Positions 45,984-52,504 of a stretch of DNA of 64,000 nt are shown here, piece by piece. This DNA comes from CAVXXB01 sp963765585. Its GTDB lineage: Bacteria; Calditrichota; Calditrichia; JAJRVZ01. The stretch lies in NCBI GenBank assembly GCA_963765585.1, contig CAVXXB010000021.1, positions 186,001-250,000 on the forward strand, in the 5' to 3' direction. The translations under genes were made by a program, and so were the position numbers. How positions within the stretch are numbered: the first letter of the stretch is position 1; every line of letters starts with the position of its first letter. Below the pieces are notes generated by a model. It saw only the letters and a list, made by a program, of their open reading frames with translations, did no database searches and was not told the origin of the DNA.

Positions 45984-47210
45984 TTAACTAAATAATAACT
46001 TTGCATAGAAGAGGGGGTTGGCCAGTCTTTTTCTCGGAACTTCATTTGCCAGCATACCGGCAATAATATTGCTTACCTCCGGATTATTTGCCGCCTTGCG
46101 GATAACAAAATTAAGTAGTGATTTGTTTTGTCCAATCTTTTGTAATTTTGAACTCACTTTTAGTTCATTTCCAATTGCCGCCCAAAGATTATCTTCATAT
46201 CTGGCTAAAAAATCAGCACTAAAATCATTATTTTCAATAGCTTCGATGGCGGTATTGATGGCATATTTCCCGGAATACATGGCATTGCCAATTCCTTCGC
46301 CGGTAAAGGGATCAATCAGGCCGGCCGCATCACCCAGCAGTAAAAAACCATTGCCAAAACTTTTTCGACGCTTACTCCCAACCGGTAAATTCCAGCCAAC
46401 AGGTTTTTCTTGTGGTACGGCATTCTTGAAGCGGTCTTTAAAAGAAGGGCTATGTATGGCTGTGTCCAGTGCCTTTTTAAGATCAATATTTCGTTTTTTT
46501 ATGGTGGCATGCAGCATGCCGATACCAATGTTGGCATATCCTTCCTCAATCGGGAAAATCCAGAAGTACCCGGGAACTACCTCGTCTATATAGTGTAATT
46601 CAATCTGATCGGTCAGACCGGCAACATCCTTATAATAGCAGCGTAAGGCAACTACCCAGTGATCGGGATCATGATCATATAGATTCATTTTGCGGGATAT
46701 AATGGAACTATAACCATCTGCCCCAAGGACTAATTTTGAATGGAATTCAAATTCCTCTCCAGTTTCCCGATCTTTACCTCTGACACCGGTAACAAAATTA
46801 TCATTCTGAATGACATCGTTGACAGAAAAATTTTCTCTGACATCCACATCAAGAGTTTTAACTTTTTCAAACATGAAATTATCAAATATCTGGCGTCTGA
46901 TGACAAAACCCTTTGGTATGTTTTTTAAACTGGTATTTCTGAGATCTATATTAAAGAAGTCATTATTGGGACTGCTGAATGTGATGGCCTGGATAAACGC
47001 TCCCGGAAGGTTTTGCACTTCATCGAGCAAGTTCATGTCGCGTAATATACCAATTGACTTCCCGGAGAGTGCATCACCACATATTTTATCTCTGGGGAAT
47101 GTATCTTTATCCAACAATAACGTTTTTAATCCACTCTTTGCGGCGTAGTGTGCGGCTGCTGTACCGGATGGACCTGCGCCAACTATAATTATATCATAGG
47201 TTTTGTTCAT
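45984..47210 (-). CDS. Geranylgeranyl-reductase-family FAD oxidoreductase
   Basis: 408 residues from the ATG at 47210 (MNKTYDIIIVGAGPSG), with AGAGGCAG upstream; an ATG 21 bases earlier lacks a site. FAD dinucleotide fold VGAGPSGTAAAHYAAKSG, the family signature KICGDALSGKS and the second FAD motif GDAAGLIDPFTGEGIGNAM. These enzymes reduce isoprenoid chains (quinone tails, lipids), though some members are other flavin hydroxylases. Stands alone between repeat-rich gaps, so the pathway is not clear. Intact. Confidence 0.8.
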   Translation of the reverse strand: MNKTYDIIIVGAGPSGTAAAHYAAKSGLKTLLLDKDTFPRDKICGDALSGKSIGILRDMNLLDEVQNLPGAFIQAITFSSPNNDFFNIDLRNTSLKNIPKGFVIRRQIFDNFMFEKVKTLDVDVRENFSVNDVIQNDNFVTGVRGKDRETGEEFEFHSKLVLGADGYSSIISRKMNLYDHDPDHWVVALRCYYKDVAGLTDQIELHYIDEVVPGYFWIFPIEEGYANIGIGMLHATIKKRNIDLKKALDTAIHSPSFKDRFKNAVPQEKPVGWNLPVGSKRRKSFGNGFLLLGDAAGLIDPFTGEGIGNAMYSGKYAINTAIEAIENNDFSADFLARYEDNLWAAIGNELKVSSKLQKIGQNKSLLNFVIRKAANNPEVSNIIAGMLANEVPRKRLANPLFYAKLLFS

Positions 47211-47707
47211 TGTAATCTGCCTCTGAGTCATAAAAAAATTTACATCTGTTGTTAAACTTTTATTTTAAGAATACATCAAACTAAGATAGGGAGTTAAGAA
47301 TTTCGGGGAAAGTAGAAATTATAAAAAATAAATAAAGAGACGAAGGAACAAAGTGACATATTGACAAAATAAAAATGCATAAGGTACAAAAACACATAGG
47401 CACAGAGGCACAACGTACTTTTTACTTCAAAATTCAACATTCAAAATTTTTATTTTTTAGTCCCTTAGCCCCTGAGTCCCTGAGCGAGGCAGAGTTTGCT
47501 TCCCCTTAAAAAAGGGGGTTGTGGGGGTGTTTTTTGCCGGGCGCTCGGTACTCGGTACTGGGTACATGCCGAATCATGAATGATCTGGTCCCGCTCTGTC
47601 GACCGCAGAGGACGTTGAGAAGACCCGGAGTACGCGGAGAAAATTAAATAACTAAATAACTTAGCGCGCTTTGCGGTAGCCCTTCGCGTCTTAGCGGTAA
47701 AAAAATA
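47211..47707. other. Repeat-rich intergenic gap
   Basis: 497 bases without a gene. Contains AGGCACAGAGGCACAA (about 47398), TCCCTTAGCCCCTGAGTCCCTGAG (47461-), a CCCCTTAAAAAAGGGGG hairpin (47502-47519) whose reverse form recurs at about 54870, GCTCGGTACTCGGTACTGGG (47543-), and a 'CGCAGAGG...GAGTACGCGGAGAA / CTTCGCGTCTTAGCGGT' dyad up to the HIT gene. Confidence 0.6.
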
Positions 47708-48058
47708 TCATCCTGGCGGCCACATGAGCCGGCGGCCGGAGAGCAGATGCATATGCAGATGATAAATGGTTTGCCCACCATCTTTGCCCTCATTCAGTGC
47801 CACACGAAATCCCTTTTCGCCGAATTGGTTTTTCCGGGCAATTTGACGCGCCACATCCAACATCTTTCCCAATAGCGATATATCCTCATCTTCAACGGAA
47901 GAAAGATTCTGAATATGTTTTTTGGGAACAATCAGGATGTGAGATGGTGCCTGGGGGTTTATATCGTGAAACGCTACCAGATCATCATCCTCAAAAATCA
48001 TATCACTTGCGATGTTTTTATCCGCAATCTGGCAGAAGACGCAGTCTTCTCTTCCCAC
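47708..48058 (-). CDS. HIT-family nucleotide hydrolase (HinT-like)
   Basis: 116 residues, normal for HinT. CVFCQIADKNIASDMIFEDD at the start and the histidine triad in TIYHLHMHLLSGRRL (H-x-H-x-H). It hydrolyses AMP-linked substrates such as aminoacyl-adenylates. AAAGAAGGAGG-like sequence (reverse of CCTCCTTTTT at 48063-48072) precedes the ATG, and rsmE lies 13 bases upstream on the same strand, so the two form an operon. Intact. Confidence 0.92.
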   Translation of the reverse strand: MGREDCVFCQIADKNIASDMIFEDDDLVAFHDINPQAPSHILIVPKKHIQNLSSVEDEDISLLGKMLDVARQIARKNQFGEKGFRVALNEGKDGGQTIYHLHMHLLSGRRLMWPPG

Positions 48059-48071
48059 AAAGACCTCCTTT

Positions 48072-48791
48072 TTAAATATTTTTTATTCTGAAAAGATTAA
48101 TCCCTGAAATAGCTGAGATCACTGCCGTCTCGGTACGTAATCTATGTTCTCCCAATGACACGGGATCAAAACCTTCATTTTGCGCCAGTTGGATCTCATC
48201 TTCAGTGAATCCGCCTTCGGGCCCAATAAGTATAATGATGTCTGATTTTGACTCATTTTGCCAGGCTTCCAGCGATTGTAAAAATGCACCGGTGTCGCTT
48301 TGATGTGCAATAAATTTAGACGGGATATTCCTGGTATGATGAATTAAGTCAGAAAGTTGCTTAAAACATGTAATACCCGGGAGATGGTACCGCAGGCTTT
48401 GTTTGATCGCCTGACGGGTGATTTTTTCCCATCTGGAAATATTATCTGTGTAATAATTACTGTTTTTTCCGGCAAACAGGTGAAAATGACTAACACCTAA
48501 TTCTGTGCATTTTTCGACAAGATAATCCAGCCGTGCCTGTTTTATAAATCCGACTCCAAGATGAACTCGTGGCTCAGCTGCGGGCACTTTTGTTACCTGG
48601 TCATACTGAACAATCAGTTCCGGATGAGATCGGGTAATGTGCCCGGAATACAGATTCCCCTGACCATCAGTGAAATCTATGCTGTCACCGGTTTTTTTGC
48701 GCAGGGTTTTGAGAATATGCTTGCGTTCAAACTCGTCAAACTGCGCAGACCCGGCATTGATCAATTGTGAATTAGTAAAGAACAATTCCAT
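48072..48791 (-). CDS. rsmE: 16S rRNA (uracil1498-N3)-methyltransferase
   Basis: 239 residues from the ATG of MELFFTNSQLINAGSAQFDE, normal size; the longer frame adds 45 hydrophobic residues unlike the family. PUA-like N-terminus (FERKHILKTLRKKTGD) and SPOUT methyltransferase knot: LGVGFIKQARLDYLVEKCTE, then ILIGPEGGFTEDEI and SLGEHRLRTETA. It methylates U1498 of 16S rRNA using SAM. Followed immediately by the HIT gene. Confidence 0.92.
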   Translation of the reverse strand: MELFFTNSQLINAGSAQFDEFERKHILKTLRKKTGDSIDFTDGQGNLYSGHITRSHPELIVQYDQVTKVPAAEPRVHLGVGFIKQARLDYLVEKCTELGVSHFHLFAGKNSNYYTDNISRWEKITRQAIKQSLRYHLPGITCFKQLSDLIHHTRNIPSKFIAHQSDTGAFLQSLEAWQNESKSDIIILIGPEGGFTEDEIQLAQNEGFDPVSLGEHRLRTETAVISAISGINLFRIKNI

Positions 48792-49215
48792 AATTAACAC
48801 AGAAATATGTGAATTATTAAAATTAAAAGCAATATCGAAAAGTAAAGAAATAAGATAAAAGAAAAAAGACATAAAGATAGAAAGTGACAGAGACGAAGAA
48901 ATGAAAAAGAAGAGAAAAAGTGACATAGTGACAAAGTCCCTTAGTCCCTAAGTCCCTGAGCACTGAATCATTTGCGGAATTTAGTCGGAGTCATCCTGTC
49001 CCGGAACGGGATCCTATGGATAAGGACCTTTTACCCGTAGCAAAATATAGTTAAATGCGGATCAGCTAAAGATTAACCGCAGAGAACGCGGAGGAGGCGC
49101 CGAGTACGCAGAGGAAAAAATGTTTAATATCTTTGCGGTCTTTGTGTTGGCCCTTTGCGTCTTAGCGGTTAAAAAAAGTTATTCTGTAAGATGTGTATTC
49201 CCTGGACTGAGGGAC
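48792..49215. other. Repeat-rich intergenic gap
   Basis: 424 bases. Holds a purine-rich GAGAAAAAGTGACATAGTGAC tract, CCCTTAGTCCCTAAGTCCCTGAG, a TCCCGGAACGGGA hairpin (about 48995-49010), 'AACCGCAGAGAACGCGGAGG...GAGTACGCAGAGG' (49074-49113) with its inverted partner GCGTCTTAGCGGTT (49157-49170), and three GGGACTCA copies next to the thioredoxin-like gene. No gene seen. Confidence 0.6.
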
Positions 49216-49491
49216 TCAGGGACTCAGGGACTTTTGTAACTGTCCTATCTCCGCCAGGATCTTCTCCCTGGATTGGAATCCGGGTCGGACAGCCATGGCC
49301 TTATTGTCTACTAAATAGACCAGAGTGGGCGCTGATTTTACACCATACTTTAGTGCATCAACAAAATCGGTTGTGATTATCCTGGCCTCGTATTCAATTT
49401 TACTGTTTTCTTTAAGTTCCTCAAGAATCCGATCTTGTGTAGTGCAAATTGAACACGTTGGGCTGGCGTAGTGTATAATTTTTACTTGCAT
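49216..49491 (-). CDS. Small thioredoxin-like protein
   Basis: 91 residues without a signal peptide. Redox motif CSIC in SPTCSICTTQD (residues 10-19) and the cis-Pro loop SAPTLVYL (53-60). It is a glutaredoxin-sized thioredoxin fold, likely a cytoplasmic disulfide or persulfide handler. It stands alone between repeats. The GGGACTCA repeat copies overlap its last codons, so the C-terminus (LQKSLSP) may have been shaped by the repeat. Confidence 0.75.
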   Translation of the reverse strand: MQVKIIHYASPTCSICTTQDRILEELKENSKIEYEARIITTDFVDALKYGVKSAPTLVYLVDNKAMAVRPGFQSREKILAEIGQLQKSLSP

Positions 49492-49754
49492 ATGACTGGC
49501 TTTAAATTATCACATTTTTTTTATAAATTCTATATTGATAGTGTTAAAAAATGAAACCACAGAGAACACAGAGAAAAAGATTATAAATTAGGGATTAGAG
49601 ATTAAACGTTAGTCGTATGTGATTTATAGGTGAGACATCAGTAATTTATAACTATTTAAATTTCTATATAGATTAATTCAAATATATTTCTTGTATTACA
49701 CTCAGTGTTCTCTGTGGTTATGCTTTTAATATTTGCTATTGTTGAGGAGAATAA

Positions 49755-50603
49755 ATGAAAGTAGTAGAAGTCGGAAATATAAAAATTGGTGAAACACATC
49801 CTCTGGCCCTGATCGCCGGACCATGTGTGATTGAATCAGCAGATATTGTTCTGAAAACAGCGGAAGAAATAAAGCAAATTGCCGATCGTCTTGGATTTCC
49901 TTTTATTTTTAAATCATCCTATTTAAAAGATAACCGTTCATCGGTTGAAACCTATCAGGGCCCAGGGCTGGATGAAGGATTGAAAATCCTGGACCAGGTG
50001 AAGCAAAAGATCGGGGTTCCGGTTCTGTCTGATATCCATGATGCCCATGATGCGGAAGCCTGCGGCCAGGTGTTGGATGTAATCCAAATTCCGGCATATC
50101 TTTCGATGCAAAGCAGTCTGGCCCTGGCGGTTGCCAAAACCGGTAAGGTGGTAAATATAAAAAAAGGGCAATTTCTGCATCCCGCCGATATAATGCATGT
50201 AATAAATAAAATGAAAACGGTTGGCAATGACAATGTTCTGCTAACAGATCGAGGCACTTTTTTTGGTTATCATAATCTTGTGCTTGATATGCGGAATTTA
50301 AAAGTGATGCGTGATCTGGGCTATCCGGTAGTTCTGGATCCCACGCATTCGATCAGAAAATATGGCGTAAGCAGCAGCGACAAGCGGGGCGGGGCAAAGG
50401 AATTTATTTTTTCCCTGAGCCGGGCAGGTGTAGCCACAGGTGTGGACGCTATTTTTATTGAAGCCCATCCGGATTGTGACAACGCACTCTGCGATGCTGC
50501 AAGTATGCTGCCTCTCCAAAGATTAGAGGCATTGTTAAGGCAAGTGAAACAGATTGATGAAATAGTTAAGCCAATATTGGCTGAGGATGAGGTGGGGCTG
50601 TAG
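49755..50603 (+). CDS. kdsA: 3-deoxy-D-manno-octulosonate 8-phosphate synthase, metal-dependent class
   Basis: 282 residues with GAGGAGAATAA before the ATG. NRSSVETYQGPGLDEGLKIL, SDIHDAHDAEA, DRGTFFGYHNLVLDMRNL and DPTHSIRKYG are KdsA rather than DAHP-synthase signatures. LIAGPCVIES carries the Cys that binds the divalent metal in class II enzymes (Aquifex type); the metal-free E. coli type has Asn there. It joins PEP and arabinose 5-phosphate to make KDO 8-phosphate for LPS, supporting a Gram-negative host. Confidence 0.93.
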   Translation: MKVVEVGNIKIGETHPLALIAGPCVIESADIVLKTAEEIKQIADRLGFPFIFKSSYLKDNRSSVETYQGPGLDEGLKILDQVKQKIGVPVLSDIHDAHDAEACGQVLDVIQIPAYLSMQSSLALAVAKTGKVVNIKKGQFLHPADIMHVINKMKTVGNDNVLLTDRGTFFGYHNLVLDMRNLKVMRDLGYPVVLDPTHSIRKYGVSSSDKRGGAKEFIFSLSRAGVATGVDAIFIEAHPDCDNALCDAASMLPLQRLEALLRQVKQIDEIVKPILAEDEVGL

Positions 50604-50614
50604 GATATGCATTG

Positions 50615-50704
50615 GTATTCGCCTCTCGGTTCTCGTGCTGGATGCTGGGCACTCGGTACTCGGTACTGGATGCTGGATGCGGGTTGGTGAACAAATATTT
50701 GGTA
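50615..50704. repeat. Left arm of a large inverted repeat
   Basis: GTATTCGCCTCTCGGTTCTC, then GCTGGATGCTGGGCAC and GGGTTGGTGAACAAATATTT. The reverse complement of each block, in mirrored order, occurs at 54801-54941 (imperfect, with about 50 extra bases there). The 4.2 kb between the arms holds the TlpA-like gene, tRNA array, GIY-YIG and GDPD genes. Confidence 0.65.
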
Positions 50705-50768
50705 CAAGCATAATAATTCCGAATGGGTTAAATAATATTAATCGGACTTATCAGCTGGAAAAATGTGA

Positions 50769-50820
50769 CGTAGGGACACGGTACCCGTTAACGGGATCTC
50801 CGACATGCCGTGTCCCTACG
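50769..50820. repeat. Nested palindrome upstream of the TlpA-like gene
   Basis: 13-bp perfect arms CGTAGGGACACGG (50769-50781) / CCGTGTCCCTACG (50808-50820), with an inner 12-base palindrome CCCGTTAACGGG (50784-50795). It resembles dispersed palindromic elements rather than a terminator, having no T run. Confidence 0.7.
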
Positions 50821-50875
50821 CAGGATGTTGTTGATCGGATTTATAATGTGGGAAATAATAGGAGAAATTTAAATT

Positions 50876-51379
50876 ATGAAATATCGGGGTTTGATCATGT
50901 ACTTCGTTATTCTAATAGTTATGAGTGGTTGTGTGGAAAAACCCGCACGACAATCACTTGGCAAGGCAGCACCTTTTAGATTAATTGATGCGGATTCAAC
51001 CTATCGTCAATTGACTGATTTTAAAAGCAAAATTGTCATGATTCATTTTTGGGCCGACTGGTGTCCGCACTGCCGGCAGGAATTTCCGGAATTACAAAAA
51101 GCCTTTGATACACTCAAGGATCAGGGACTTTTAATTGTTGGGATTAACTCCGGGCAACCATTTGAACATATGATAGGTATTCAACAGGAATTTAACCTGA
51201 CATTCCCCATGCTCTCGGATGAAGAAGCCATTACGGCAAAAAAGTATAAGGTATCCGGATTACCCGCCAGTTTTTATATTGATAAAGATGGAAATATTCT
51301 GCAAAGTGAAGTCGGTTGGGTTACAGAAGAAAAGATAGTTGAGACCTACAAGCAATTAACGTCCGCACCATCGTCCTGA
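50876..51379 (+). CDS. TlpA-like thiol-disulfide lipoprotein
   Basis: 167 residues with AGGAGAAATT upstream of the ATG. Lipoprotein signal with lipobox VMSGC (Cys19). Thioredoxin fold with redox motif WCPHC in IHFWADWCPHCRQEFPELQ and cis-Pro loop VSGLPASFYID. It is a periplasmic thiol oxidoreductase of the AhpC/TlpA type, used for cytochrome c maturation or envelope thiol reduction. The Pro-His inside CPHC resembles DsbA/TlpA variants. It stands upstream of the tRNA array. Confidence 0.88.
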   Translation: MKYRGLIMYFVILIVMSGCVEKPARQSLGKAAPFRLIDADSTYRQLTDFKSKIVMIHFWADWCPHCRQEFPELQKAFDTLKDQGLLIVGINSGQPFEHMIGIQQEFNLTFPMLSDEEAITAKKYKVSGLPASFYIDKDGNILQSEVGWVTEEKIVETYKQLTSAPSS

Positions 51380-51528
51380 TTGGTTGACATTAAAGTGGGA
51401 TGTGGGTAAATTCAAAATCTTGGAATTAGAGATTAGAAATTAGAAATGAGAGATTTGAATTGAAGCTTTACCAAAAAGCAATCTGTAAATCTCTAATCCC
51501 TCATCTGTAATCTCTAATCATTATTCTT

Positions 51529-51904
51529 GCCGAAGTGGTGGAATTGGTAGACACGGCCCGTGAAACGGGCTCCGAGTGAAACGTGAGCGGGCTCACCGAA
51601 TATTATAAATGTGTTAAATCAGGCCGAAGTGGTGGAATTGGTAGACACGGCCCGTGAAACGGGCTCCGAGTGAAACGTGAGCGGGCTCACCGAATATTAT
51701 AAATGTGTTAAATCAGGCCGAAGTGGTGGAATTGGTAGACACGGCCCGTGAAACGGGCTCCGAGTGAAACGTGAGCGGGCTCACCGAATATTATAAATGT
51801 GTTAAATCAGGCCGAAGTGGTGGAATTGGTAGACACGGCCCGTGAAACGGGCTCCGAGTGAAACGTGAGCGGGCTCACCGAATATTATAAATGTGTTAAA
51901 TCAG
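51529..51904 (+). repeat. Four exact 94-bp tandem tRNA-Leu-like units
   Basis: Units start at 51529, 51623, 51717 and 51811; the fifth position (51905) is the real tRNA-Leu. Each repeats the first 27 bases of that tRNA (acceptor 5' strand and D-arm), then GGCCC-GTGAAAC-GGGCT in the anticodon-arm position and TCCGAGTGAAA of the variable arm. The T-arm is replaced by hairpin GTGAG-CGGG-CTCAC and an AT-rich tail. T-loop and acceptor 3' strand are absent, so they cannot be standard tRNAs. The anticodon slot would read GAA. The four copies look identical base for base. Confidence 0.9.
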
Positions 51905-51990
51905 GCCGAAGTGGTGGAATTGGTAGACACGACGGATTCAAAATCCGTTCCGAGTGAAATCGGGTGGGGGTTCAAGTCCCCCCTTCGGTA
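51905..51990 (+). tRNA. tRNA-Leu (anticodon CAA)
   Basis: 86 nt. Acceptor GCCGAAG / CTTCGGT (G1-U72 wobble) with discriminator A. D-arm GTGG-AATTGGTAGA-CAC. Anticodon arm ACGGA-TTCAAAA-TCCGT gives CAA. Long class II variable arm CCGA-GTGAAA-TCGG, T-arm GGGGG-TTCAAGT-CCCCC. CCA is not encoded. A terminator follows after 8 bases. Confidence 0.95.
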
Positions 51991-52032
51991 CGAAATTTGC
52001 TGTGATCTTTAATTGGGTCACAGCATTTTTTT
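51978..52032 (+). repeat. 55-bp direct repeat, copy 1 (tRNA 3' end plus terminator)
   Basis: From CCCCCCTTCGGTACGAAATT to the T run. It is identical to 52355-52409. The spacing of 377 bases encloses the GIY-YIG gene, as an att-like or duplication scar would. Confidence 0.9.
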
Positions 52033-52034
52033 TT
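51999..52034 (+). terminator. Terminator of the tRNA-Leu transcript
   Basis: Stem GCTGTGA (51999-52005) / TCACAGC (52018-52024), then A and nine Ts. A second identical hairpin with seven Ts is at 52376-52409. Confidence 0.85.
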
Positions 52035-52045
52035 GGTGGATTGAG

Positions 52046-52297
52046 ATGTTCTATGTATATGTATTAAAAAGCGAAAAGGATGGCAATTATTATATTGGTC
52101 AGACGAACAATCTTGAATCAAGAATTCGAAGACATAATCTGGGTTATGTAGTTTCAACGAGAAACCGAAAACCGCTCAGTTTGGTTTATTTTGAGGAAGT
52201 CCCAAATCGTAGTCAGGCGATGCGCCGCGAAAAATTTTTAAAATCCGGAGAAGGCCACAAATATATTAAAGCAAAAATGGTAGACGCGGCCCGTTAA
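52046..52297 (+). CDS. GIY-YIG-domain endonuclease (UvrC N-terminal-like, stand-alone)
   Basis: 83 residues from the ATG of MFYVYVLKSEKDGNYYIG with GGTGGA upstream. GIY-YIG motifs: VYVLKS...YYIGQTNNLESRIRRH (Tyr and Arg of the active site) and VSTRNRKPLSLVYFEEVPN, then QAMRREKFLKSG (conserved Glu region). The last codons (VDAAR, then TAA) run into tRNA-like sequence GTAGACGCGGCCCGTTAAAC, so the stop codon lies inside the remnant's anticodon loop. A 55-bp direct repeat brackets the gene. A stand-alone nuclease of this type may drive the mobility of its own unit; inference. Confidence 0.85.
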   Translation: MFYVYVLKSEKDGNYYIGQTNNLESRIRRHNLGYVVSTRNRKPLSLVYFEEVPNRSQAMRREKFLKSGEGHKYIKAKMVDAAR

Positions 52298-52367
52298 ACG
52301 GGCTACAGGTGATACCATGTGAGGGTTCAAGTCGAAGATCCCGTTCAACGGGAGCCCCCCTTCGGTA
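52278..52367 (+). other. tRNA-Leu-like remnant at the 3' end of the GIY-YIG gene
   Basis: TGGTAGACGCGGCCCGTTAA onward resembles the D-arm end and an anticodon arm GGCCC-GTTAAAC-GGGCT (slot reads TAA, a Leu anticodon). A GAGGGTTCAAGTC T-arm start follows, then a 21-base insertion with hairpin TCCCGT-TCA-ACGGGA, and CCCCCCTTCGGTA, the tRNA-Leu 3' end. The 5' acceptor strand is missing and the T-arm is split, so it is not a working tRNA. Confidence 0.65.
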
Positions 52368-52409
52368 CGAAATTTGCTGTGATCTTTAATTGGGTCACAG
52401 CATTTTTTT
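52355..52409 (+). repeat. 55-bp direct repeat, copy 2
   Basis: Identical to 51978-52032, including the terminator hairpin (stem 52376-52382 / 52395-52401) and seven Ts. It serves as terminator for the GIY-YIG transcript. Confidence 0.9.
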
Positions 52410-52504
52410 GTAGTAATATATTCTTGATTAAGTGAGCTAAAAAATGTATTCTTTTCAATAATTCTTCATAGCTACATCAGTCTCATTAGAAAGGACCGAA
52501 TCAA

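Noticed and set aside
49755..50603. DAHP synthase of the KdsA-like type instead of KdsA
   Set aside because: NRSSVETYQGPGL, DRGTFFGYHNLV and the spacing to DPTHS fit KdsA; DAHP-type enzymes differ at these points.
51529..51904. 94-bp tandem repeats as a CRISPR array
   Set aside because: There are no unique spacers: the whole 94-bp period is identical, and the unit aligns with tRNA-Leu.
51529..51904. The four units as functional tRNA-Phe genes because the anticodon slot reads GAA
   Set aside because: They lack the T-loop sequence and the acceptor 3' strand, and the body is tRNA-Leu-like.
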